A stretch of 64,000 nucleotides of DNA from Oscillospiraceae bacterium (GTDB lineage Bacteria > Bacillota > Clostridia > Saccharofermentanales > Saccharofermentanaceae), in assembly GCA_900176545.1 (NCBI GenBank), contig FWXP01000005.1:124001-188000 (forward strand). The letters run 5' to 3'. Positions 25,222-32,001 of this stretch are shown here, one piece after another. How positions within the stretch are numbered: the first letter of the stretch is position 1; every line of letters begins with the position of its first letter. A program made the position numbers and the translations under genes. The notes under the pieces were generated by a model that had not been told where the DNA came from, made no database searches, and saw only the letters and a list, made by a program, of their open reading frames with translations.

Positions 25222-25260
25222 ATCCCGAATATCCTGATAAGTAAGGAGTTCGGGATTTTA
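25222..25260 (+). terminator. Element-borne terminator after tRNA-Ser
   Basis: ATCCCGAA (25222-25229) pairs with TTCGGGAT (25249-25256), the stem is extended imperfectly inward, and TTTA follows. The element thereby replaces the terminator it displaced (46021-46056). Confidence 0.65.
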
Positions 25261-25281
25261 GTTTGCCGAAAATCTTGTAAT

Positions 25282-25305
25282 TGACGACAGTTTTGACGAC
25301 AATTA
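25282..25305 (+). repeat. Left arm-type direct repeat
   Basis: A 24-nt sequence made of two 12-nt near-repeats, TGACGACAGTTT and TGACGACAATTA. It recurs without change at 45861-45884 in the same orientation. Such paired arm sites flank the core in elements whose integrase has an N-terminal arm-binding domain. Confidence 0.85.
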
Positions 25306-25324
25306 CGAAGATTCATAATGTTTT

Positions 25325-26491
25325 CTACGAGACTTTATCGATATATCGTTGCATATTATCTGCCGACCTTTTCTTCATCTCTTTGCTGACATGTCCGTAA
25401 ACATCGAGGGTGAAAGAAGCTGTAGCGTGTCCGAGATTATCCTGTACAGTCTTAATATCGTCCCCGCTTTCAAGGGATGCTACGGCAAATGTGTGCCTCA
25501 GATCGTGAAATCTTTTATTTTCCAGTCCGAGACTCTTAACGATCCGCTTATAGTTGTTATAAACGGTCGGATGGTTAAGATGTTGTCCCAGTTCATTGGT
25601 GAATACAAGATCCCATTCGTTGTTCCAGGCAGATCCGGCTTTCTTTTGGCAGATTTCCTGCCATTGCCTTTGCTTTGCGAGCATTTCCAGCACCGCCGGT
25701 GCGATGGTGATATATCTTTCCTTACCACTCTTGGTACTGTCGAGATGATATACAGCTCCTTTGTGATGGTTATTCCTCTTAAGCTGTTTATTTATCAGTA
25801 TCGTGCTGTTCTCGAAGTCAACGCAATCCCAGGAAAGACCTAACACTTCGCCTTGCCTTAGCCCTGCAAAAAGTGTCAGATAATATACGTTCTCGTACTT
25901 GTGTCCCTTGATAGCTGTCAGGAATTCTGAAACTTCATCAGCTTCCATAGGCTCGATCTTGGGCTTTTGAACCTTAGGGAGAAGACATCTGTCGGATGGA
26001 TTCTGTTTAATTTCCCCAACGAGGTAAGCCTGCTCAAGAGCTCTGTGAAGGACTCCGTGGATATTTTTCACGGTCTTCGCTGATAATCCTTTATTATCCA
26101 GAAGATCATTATAGAACTTTTGAATCTGGCTGGTCTTTAGTTCCTTGAGCTTGATGTTGCCTATAGCAGGAATAACATACTTGTGACAGATATTACTGTA
26201 GGAATCGTAAGTGAAATCCTGTACGGAATGCTTAACGTATACCTCAAGCCAGTTGTCGATCCATCCGGACAGCTTATACTGCGAAGGATTAACATATGTG
26301 CCGTCATCGATCTCAGCCGTTATCTCAGTAATCTTTTTACGAACTTCATCCTGAGTCTTACCATAAACGGATTTTCTGATGTACTTTCCGCTTCCGTCAG
26401 CTGCGGGGATGGAATATTTACCTTCCCATCGACCGTCTTCTCTTTTGTAGATAGAACCGCTTCCATTTGCGTTTCTCTTCATTCTTGCCAT
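25325..26491 (-). CDS. int: Tyrosine site-specific integrase (Tn916 Int-like)
   Basis: A 388-residue tyrosine recombinase. N-terminal AP2-like arm-binding domain (GSIYKREDGRWEGKYS), core-binding SAM-like domain (about 75-155), and catalytic domain with Arg in FAGLRQGEVLGL, HxxR in FHDLRHTFA and the nucleophilic Tyr in LDVYGHVS. It is complete. It lies directly inside the tRNA-Ser end, as expected for the enzyme that inserts and excises this element. AAGGAGGAAAA precedes its ATG. Confidence 0.97.
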   Translation of the reverse strand: MARMKRNANGSGSIYKREDGRWEGKYSIPAADGSGKYIRKSVYGKTQDEVRKKITEITAEIDDGTYVNPSQYKLSGWIDNWLEVYVKHSVQDFTYDSYSNICHKYVIPAIGNIKLKELKTSQIQKFYNDLLDNKGLSAKTVKNIHGVLHRALEQAYLVGEIKQNPSDRCLLPKVQKPKIEPMEADEVSEFLTAIKGHKYENVYYLTLFAGLRQGEVLGLSWDCVDFENSTILINKQLKRNNHHKGAVYHLDSTKSGKERYITIAPAVLEMLAKQRQWQEICQKKAGSAWNNEWDLVFTNELGQHLNHPTVYNNYKRIVKSLGLENKRFHDLRHTFAVASLESGDDIKTVQDNLGHATASFTLDVYGHVSKEMKKRSADNMQRYIDKVS

Positions 26492-26539
26492 TTTTCCTCC
26501 TTTCTTTCAGACTTATAAAACAAGTGTGGGTCAGTCCAC

Positions 26540-27619
26540 TTATTCACGAAGGTAGTTATCTTTGAACCATTTTTCCAGATCATTGTATGTAATATCTCCT
26601 GATATGGCCTTGTCTCGCATTGTACGGGCCTGCTCGCTCCACTTAACGAAATTATCCTCAGATATCTTCCCGTGCTTTTTACGGGCAAATGTGGCCTTAT
26701 ATTGACGTTGAAAAAGAATCTGTGTTTTATCGCTGTATAGTTCTCTGTTTCTGGAGCGAAGTCTTCCGACATCAAGACACATCTTGCCGATATCTTTGAA
26801 GTAAGATGGGTTCTCCAGTACGCGAGTACAGTTCTTTGTTACACCGTCGCTTACAAAAGCGAAGTATTTCTTGCAGTTAGAACAGCAGTAGAAATGGTAA
26901 TTGAGTATATATCTGCTGACCATGTATGAGATCAGATCATCGAAAGAATCCGGTATAAATGCTTCGTATAGTTTCTTGTCAGAAGGTGACTTCAGAGTTA
27001 CGAATTTGGTCGTTCCTGAATAAGCAGTAGAAGGAATCTTATCCTTATCTACGTTCATATAAGCTTGTCTTGGATCAGGATTCTTGCTGTATAACATGAC
27101 TTCTTCAGCGAAATACTGAAGAGTCTTTCTATACTTTTTAAGTGATCTGAGTACCTTCTCACTCTTTTTGAAGGATGCATTTTTGCCGTTTCTGATTACA
27201 TCAGACATCACTTCGGCCATAAGAGGAAGGCACAAAAGGTTCTTAAAGTTCTGTGTGTTGAGAAGGTTGATGGTAATAAGCGGAGCGAAATCTGAAGCGA
27301 TATTGTCTACGATCGTATCGATCTTTTTGGCTTTGCTGCTTCTGATATTGGCTATAACTGTCTCATATACATCGGTTATCTGATCGTAGATCTTATCACC
27401 CGAAAGTATGCCGGGAACAGGTTCTGTACCACCAATAAGGTCACCGAGAGCTATGCCTGCACCCATAGATATTGTGTGGATTATCTCATTATCGGGATCA
27501 AAAAAGATGAAGTATTCCTTATCTTCAACGAAGGAAATACCTATCTTTACTTCGGTTCTGATCTTACCGGAAAGCCCGTAATCTATGTATAGCCCCTTTA
27601 TAGCTTTCACTGTGCTCAT
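26540..27619 (-). CDS. Zinc-finger-like protein of integrative elements (DUF6076-like)
   Basis: A 359-residue soluble protein. A Cys cluster CCSNCKKYF followed about 15 residues later by NCTR (about 245-275) forms a likely zinc site, and the C-terminus is basic. It resembles, from memory, DUF6076-type proteins commonly found beside integrases in clostridial elements; that assignment is uncertain. It is transcribed with, and just upstream of, the integrase gene, so a role in control of integration or excision is possible. Confidence 0.65.
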   Translation of the reverse strand: MSTVKAIKGLYIDYGLSGKIRTEVKIGISFVEDKEYFIFFDPDNEIIHTISMGAGIALGDLIGGTEPVPGILSGDKIYDQITDVYETVIANIRSSKAKKIDTIVDNIASDFAPLITINLLNTQNFKNLLCLPLMAEVMSDVIRNGKNASFKKSEKVLRSLKKYRKTLQYFAEEVMLYSKNPDPRQAYMNVDKDKIPSTAYSGTTKFVTLKSPSDKKLYEAFIPDSFDDLISYMVSRYILNYHFYCCSNCKKYFAFVSDGVTKNCTRVLENPSYFKDIGKMCLDVGRLRSRNRELYSDKTQILFQRQYKATFARKKHGKISEDNFVKWSEQARTMRDKAISGDITYNDLEKWFKDNYLRE

Positions 27620-27728
27620 CCTTCCGAAATAGATTTATTAGTATATTACCACTTGAAATCTACATAAACAAGAGATAAAATACATATGTTCTTTTTGAGA
27701 TTATACTACGAAAGGAGGTACGGGAGCA

Positions 27729-27938
27729 ATGGAAAACATGACAACAGTACACATGCCGGCGGTGATGAACGCCAAGGACGTAGCGAGTTACCTGGGGATC
27801 TCCAAGCAGGGAGCATACAACCTCATGAACTCTGGATCGTTCCCTACACTTAGGGTAGGCAAGCGATTACTGGTACCGGCAGACAAGTTCCTTGAGTGGA
27901 TCTACGAGCACTCAGACAATGTAAAAGTAGAGATCTGA
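27729..27938 (+). CDS. xis: Excisionase-like helix-turn-helix protein
   Basis: A 69-residue protein with a MerR/excisionase-type helix-turn-helix: MNAKDVASYLGISKQGAYNL (residues 14-33), followed by the wing FPTLRVGKRLLVPADKFLEWI. Family members bind DNA near att sites and direct integrase to excise, or act as small regulators. It is divergent from the DUF6076-like/integrase genes. AAAGGAGG precedes the ATG. A strong terminator stands about 75 nt downstream. Confidence 0.85.
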   Translation: MENMTTVHMPAVMNAKDVASYLGISKQGAYNLMNSGSFPTLRVGKRLLVPADKFLEWIYEHSDNVKVEI

Positions 27939-28013
27939 GGTAAGAAAAGGATACATGGCAACGCGAGATAGAAAGGTTCAATAATTATGATTAACGCCAA
28001 TGTATTAACAGGG

Positions 28014-28054
28014 TGACGGTGTAGAAGGATAGAATCTACACCGTCATTTTCTTA
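28014..28054 (+). terminator. Terminator after the excisionase-like gene
   Basis: Perfect 12-bp stem TGACGGTGTAGA (28014-28025) with TCTACACCGTCA (28035-28046), 9-nt loop, then TTTTCTTAT. Confidence 0.9.
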
Positions 28055-28640
28055 TGTGAGGAAGGTATAAGAGAGTGAGAAACGATCCGATCTATGATCA
28101 AAATCAGTCGTAACAGAGGATAGTTTTGTTATAAAAATGATCAAGAAGAGGATGAAAAGATGCTCGAAATTCACGGTAAAAATGTATAAGAATGAGCAAA
28201 ATAGGGTGGTTCAAACCTCAAAAATCGGGTTCTGATTTTTATGATGAAAAGCAGGATAAAGGAAATGTGCACCTTCCGGCACCATTTCATATCACAATGA
28301 CGGGCAGAGCCCGCCATTATTAGCCATTAGAGATAGGTGTGCACTGTGCAGTAAATCCATGATAATAGATATTTATTGTGTATGAACCGATCAGAAGACC
28401 GTATTTATGGGTTTTAGTTTGTGTAGTATCTTCATCTTAGTGTAGTGATATAAAGTGTTTGAATTGATGAAGAGATCATGGTGCACAAAGGAACTTTTCT
28501 GGAAATTATGTTATATTTACACGATAAGTAGTACACCTTTAAGCAGCATTAATATCTTATATGGATTATATGCCAGACTCCAATCGTACTCTCGTCGAAA
28601 ACATATGATTGATATATTCATTGGAAACTTAGTTATAATA
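28055..28640. other. Long AT-rich gap without a convincing gene
   Basis: I see no ORF with a ribosome-binding site here. GTGTAGT occurs twice, 19 nt apart (28421 and 28440), a spacing like that of LytTR-type operators, but the sequence differs from the repeats upstream of agrB. A small GGGC/GCCC hairpin lies near 28303-28314. This could be a regulatory or transfer-origin region, but nothing proves it. Confidence 0.4.
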
Positions 28641-28670
28641 TTGACAAATGTAGTAACCATATTTTTATAT
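28641..28670 (+). promoter_or_regulatory. Promoter of the agrA-agrC-like operon
   Basis: TTGACA 28641-28646, 18-nt spacer, TTATAT 28665-28670. ACCATATTT inside the spacer (28657-28665) matches the repeat found upstream of agrB and may be a regulator half-site. Confidence 0.5.
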
Positions 28671-28705
28671 AAACTATAGTTGCTGATACATTTTGAGAGG
28701 TGCTT

Positions 28706-29437
28706 ATGTTTCGAATAGCATTGTGCGATGATAATTTATCCTTTCTAGAGTATGAAAAGAGCATAATAGAGAAGTATTTTACCGATTGTTCTGCGGAGTA
28801 TCAGTGTGATGCTTTTTTGTCGGGTGAGGAACTGATCGATTTAGGAAATGCTATAAGGAAATATAATCTATTCATATTGGATTATGACATGAGCGGTTTA
28901 TCGGGATTCGAAACTGCACTAAAGATATATGATGTATTTCCCGGGGCAAAGATAGCATTCGCGACAAATTATTATGACTTTACGAGAGAAGGATACAGGT
29001 ATAATGCCGTAAGGTATCTTGTTAAATTGGAAAAAACTTTTGTTAATGAACTGACGGAGTGCGTCGGATTTGTATTTAACGCAGAGCCGCCCAAAACGAT
29101 TCTTTTAGAACTTAGTGATGGCGTTCTTGAAGTTGCAATAGATGACATTGTTTATCTTAAAAGCGAAAAGCACTATGTAGAATATACGATTCACAATAAA
29201 GGTGATACTTATTATGGGCGACGTTGCAGTCTTGATGATGCCCAAGTAGAATTACCAGGATATTTTGTTCGCGTACATCAGAGATATATTGTGAATCTGA
29301 AAAGAGCAATACAAGTAAAACGATATGAAGTAATTGTTGGGAAGGATAGAAAAGAGAATACGATTATACCAATCTCTAGAAATCATTTCGATGAAGTTAA
29401 CAGGAAGTTTTGCTTATTAAAGGGTGACATCAGATGA
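28706..29437 (+). CDS. agrA: AgrA-like LytTR response regulator
   Basis: A 243-residue response regulator. Receiver domain with acidic pocket DD (residues 8-9), phospho-acceptor Asp59 (FILDYDMSG) and Lys in YLVKLEK; then a LytTR DNA-binding domain (about 130-240) with IVYLKSEKHYVEY and FVRVHQRYIVNL. LytTR regulators of peptide quorum sensing bind pairs of short direct repeats about 20 nt apart; such repeats stand upstream of agrB. The ATG at 28706 follows GAGAGG; an upstream GTG at 28700 overlaps that site. Its stop overlaps the kinase start (ATGA). Confidence 0.9.
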   Translation: MFRIALCDDNLSFLEYEKSIIEKYFTDCSAEYQCDAFLSGEELIDLGNAIRKYNLFILDYDMSGLSGFETALKIYDVFPGAKIAFATNYYDFTREGYRYNAVRYLVKLEKTFVNELTECVGFVFNAEPPKTILLELSDGVLEVAIDDIVYLKSEKHYVEYTIHNKGDTYYGRRCSLDDAQVELPGYFVRVHQRYIVNLKRAIQVKRYEVIVGKDRKENTIIPISRNHFDEVNRKFCLLKGDIR

Positions 29438-30720
29438 TCTATAATATTGTAAATGCCATAGTATACGTTGTTTTAGCTCAGCTGTTCTGTTCATCATTCC
29501 TTAAACGCAAAAGCTATAATCGCGTAGTTAATCTCTGTATATCAATCGCCTGGATACTTACAGTGCTTGGAGCAGCCTGTATATTGGCGGAATTGCCGGC
29601 AGTTAGGATCATTATTGCTATAGTGATAAACGTCGCGTTTGCATTATTGTTATTTGAACAAGGGAAAGCGTTTAAAACGATTTCGGTAGCTGTATTATTC
29701 TATGTATTAGTAATTGTTTGTGAAACATTCGTCATGGCTTTTCATAAATATCTGGATTCAGGAATGCGTATCGAGAGAATAATGGATAGCGAAATATACA
29801 TATATATGGGCTCTATAAGTCAATTTATCCAGCTCATAGCCGTATTTTTGATCCGAAAGGTCTTTAGTCGGGTTAAACACGCTGAAATAGAATCGAAGTT
29901 GTGGTTGATATATACGATTTTTCCTTTGTATTCTTTGAGCTTGATAATGTTACTGGTATATAGTTTTGACGGTCCGATTAATCTGTTTCAGACGAATGCA
30001 TTCACATACATTGCTATTTCGCTCTTGGCTATTAATCTGTTTGTATACTGGTTTATCAAGCAGGAGTCCGAAAGAGCGTTTGAGGCACAGAAAACAGAGA
30101 TGGAGATCCAACATGCTAGGGGCATTGTGCAATTATATGAACAGATTACCAGAGAACGTGATATTCTTGGCAAAAGAGAACATGAATTTAAGAATACTAT
30201 AGCGGTTTTGCAGGGCCTTATAGCAGATAAGCAATATGATAAGATGAAAGAGATTCTTGATGTTCAAAATACGGAACTGTTCAATAACACAAACGTTTTT
30301 GAAACCGGTAATCGCTTGATTAATACTATCCTTAATACCAAATATGCAGAGGCAAGGGAGAAGGGTATTCCATTTAGATTTGTTATTAATGATTTATCTT
30401 CGTTGAAGATGGAAGATCGAGACTGCATTGTTATTATTTCTAACATTCTAAATAATGCGCTGGAAGCAGCGGAGATATGTCCCGAAGATAAGCGTTTTAT
30501 ATCTATCAAAGCAGTAATCGAAGACAGCCAATTTGTATTTGCGTGTCGTAACACATTTGTACATGATCCTACACCGGATATGAAAAGTAATAAGAATGAT
30601 GTTATAGTTCATGGGTATGGTATCAATAATGTAAAAGAAGCTGTTACTCGTAATAATGGTACTTGCTTTTTTGAGAAAGAAGAAAAAGAGTTTGTTGCGG
30701 TAGTCATAATCCCTGTGTAG
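29434..30720 (+). CDS. agrC: AgrC-like sensor histidine kinase
   Basis: A 428-residue membrane kinase of the HPK10/GHKL class. Six or so hydrophobic helices fill residues 1-210, the peptide-sensing part in AgrC. Phospho-acceptor His about 250 (HEFKNTIAVLQGL), N box ISNILNNALEAAE (about 335) and G box GYGINNV (about 393) are intact. It should detect the cyclic peptide made by AgrB from AgrD and phosphorylate the LytTR regulator. Its start overlaps the end of the regulator gene by 4 nt. Confidence 0.9.
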   Translation: MIYNIVNAIVYVVLAQLFCSSFLKRKSYNRVVNLCISIAWILTVLGAACILAELPAVRIIIAIVINVAFALLLFEQGKAFKTISVAVLFYVLVIVCETFVMAFHKYLDSGMRIERIMDSEIYIYMGSISQFIQLIAVFLIRKVFSRVKHAEIESKLWLIYTIFPLYSLSLIMLLVYSFDGPINLFQTNAFTYIAISLLAINLFVYWFIKQESERAFEAQKTEMEIQHARGIVQLYEQITRERDILGKREHEFKNTIAVLQGLIADKQYDKMKEILDVQNTELFNNTNVFETGNRLINTILNTKYAEAREKGIPFRFVINDLSSLKMEDRDCIVIISNILNNALEAAEICPEDKRFISIKAVIEDSQFVFACRNTFVHDPTPDMKSNKNDVIVHGYGINNVKEAVTRNNGTCFFEKEEKEFVAVVIIPV

Positions 30721-30722
30721 TT

Positions 30723-30767
30723 ACCATACTTGCCTAATTTCGACCATATTTGCCAAATTCTGCCATA
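30723..30767 (+). promoter_or_regulatory. Candidate LytTR operators upstream of agrB
   Basis: ACCATACTTGCC (30723-30734) and ACCATATTTGCC (30743-30754) are 11/12 identical with a 20-nt period; GCCATAGTT (30762-30770) adds a third half-site at 19 nt. The helical spacing fits the direct repeats bound by AgrA-type LytTR proteins. A TTATAT -10-like sequence (30794-30799) follows. Suggests that the regulator activates agrBD. Confidence 0.6.
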
Positions 30768-30830
30768 GTTATTCCATCGTCTGGGTTGGTGTGTTATATC
30801 GTACTCAACCATAGGTGAAAGGAGTAGCAG

Positions 30831-31443
30831 ATGGAGCGGTTTGTATCAAAGATTGTTTCCAGAATGCTTTTGGCAAACTTGATCACGGATGGAGAATCCG
30901 ATGAATATACCTATGAGATTCAGGTGTTACTTGAAAAGATCATTTCTTATGCCGTGATATTCGGTCTTGCGATAGTCTTCAAGCGAGTATTGGAGATAGC
31001 TCTGTTTACTGTATCTTTTTCATTTCTGAGGAAATTTAGTGGTGGGATTCATTGTAAAAGGTTCGAAACATGTTTATTTGCTTCAATAATCGTTTCATTC
31101 TCAAGTATTCTTATATTCCCCATTGCTAAAGAAGTTTACCCTATATATCAAGGGGGGGGCGATAATGTCAATGATAATTGTCATCTTGATTGGCCCAATC
31201 AACAACCCCAATATAGATTGGAATGCTTGCGAATATAAAAGAGTAAAGTGTGCTTCCAGATTAATTGGTGTAATGGAAGCTATGGTTTTACTTTTGTTGG
31301 TGGTGTTACAAGCCCCTATAAGAATTCGATTCTTTATCAGTTATGGAATTGTAATGTGTGCAATATCCATGCTGTTGGAAATACGAAAGAAAGGGGGTAT
31401 AGCACATGAAGAAGGCGGAAAAGCAGTTCTTGAAGGTAGTTAA
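30831..31443 (+). CDS. agrB: AgrB-like peptide-processing protease, out of frame at a poly-G run
   Basis: AgrB is a membrane cysteine protease that cuts and cyclises AgrD. The first frame gives GGIHCKRFETC with His74 and Cys81, seven apart as in Staphylococcus AgrB, and membrane helices; it stops at 31238 after 135 residues. The rest of AgrB (GPINNPNIDWNACEYKR, two more helices) is in the +1 frame up to 31443. The frames meet at eight G (31152-31159); seven G would give one 203-residue protein, the normal length. So the gene is either phase-variable, read by slippage, or misread in sequencing. AAAGGAG precedes the ATG. It overlaps agrD. Confidence 0.85.
31152..31159 (+). repeat. Poly-G tract (G8) at the agrB frameshift
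   Basis: Eight consecutive G inside agrB. Loss of one restores the frame. Confidence 0.9.
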
Positions 31444-31528
31444 GATAGTTGCCAAGAAGCAGACGATCGATCCTAGATTCCCTGAGTGCATTTCTTTCTA
31501 CCATCAGCCCAAGAGACCTAAGAAGTGA
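31406..31528 (+). CDS. agrD: AgrD-like autoinducer peptide precursor (40 aa)
   Basis: A 40-residue peptide starting MKKAEKQFLKVVKIVAKK, an amphipathic basic leader, followed by a core with Cys28 in PECISFY and the tail HQPKRPKK. Clostridial cyclic-lactone precursors have the same plan: basic helix, a Cys four residues before the ring end, and a (Y/H)QPxxP tail. The predicted thiolactone ring is Cys28-Tyr32 (CISFY). The ATG lies within the 3' end of agrB, 4-fold coupling as in other agr loci; GGGGGT precedes it. AgrB would remove the tail. Confidence 0.85.
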   Translation: MKKAEKQFLKVVKIVAKKQTIDPRFPECISFYHQPKRPKK

Positions 31529-31617
31529 TCCTCGTGAGTGGAGGTATGGACCCATGTGGTAGCTAGAATGGTCAATGGTCAATCCCTGTTGAGTATCTAT
31601 TACGAGGAGGTACTTAT

Positions 31618-31989
31618 ATGAGAAAAAGAGTGGTAACGACTATAACGCTTATAGTGCTTATTGTAAGCGTATTTGCCGCAAACGCATTTGCATACAGTGG
31701 CTCATTTGGTTACGGAGTAAGCGGAAGGACTCAAGCTGGAACCGTATATAATAACAGCGGTCATAATACTACTGTTTATGCTAAGGCAGTTCCATCATCC
31801 GGATATACACTTTTGGAGCTGGTTAACGGGAGCGTTCCTCCTCAATCTGCTTCCGGGGTTTATCCGTATAATCCGGTCAATCCAGGCTACATATCTGTTC
31901 CGGTTTTAGCGGGTGGCAGTGTAAAAGTGTATGTATCGCCGTACAATTGTAACTATACATCAGGAACAGTACAATATTATTATAACTAG
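31618..31989 (+). CDS. Small secreted protein, possibly lactococcin-972-like bacteriocin
   Basis: A 123-residue protein with a clear signal peptide (cleavage likely after ANAFA, about 25). The mature part is rich in Gly, Ser, Tyr and Val, with GYGVS at the start, NTTVYAKAV in the middle and VQYYYN at the end. This is faintly like lactococcin 972 (GYGVSS, WAKATV, FYYNF), and the order secreted protein, large permease, ATPase is also that of Lcn972 loci. The match is weak and unproven. GAGGAGGT precedes the ATG. It lies between agrBD and the ABC exporter, so peptide signalling may control it. Confidence 0.75.
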   Translation: MRKRVVTTITLIVLIVSVFAANAFAYSGSFGYGVSGRTQAGTVYNNSGHNTTVYAKAVPSSGYTLLELVNGSVPPQSASGVYPYNPVNPGYISVPVLAGGSVKVYVSPYNCNYTSGTVQYYYN

Positions 31990-32001
31990 GGAGATTAGGT
32001 G

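Noticed and set aside
27940-28640. CRISPR array or replication origin in the long gap
   Set aside because: No regularly spaced repeats of CRISPR size, no iteron series and no initiator gene nearby.
28455-28679. A 74-codon frame starting with GTG, with a hydrophobic C-terminus
   Set aside because: No ribosome-binding site, biased composition explained by AT-rich DNA, and it runs into the agrA promoter. No recognisable similarity.
31618-31989. Firm assignment of the secreted protein as lactococcin 972
   Set aside because: Only short stretches agree and no profile score can be computed here; reported as a possibility.
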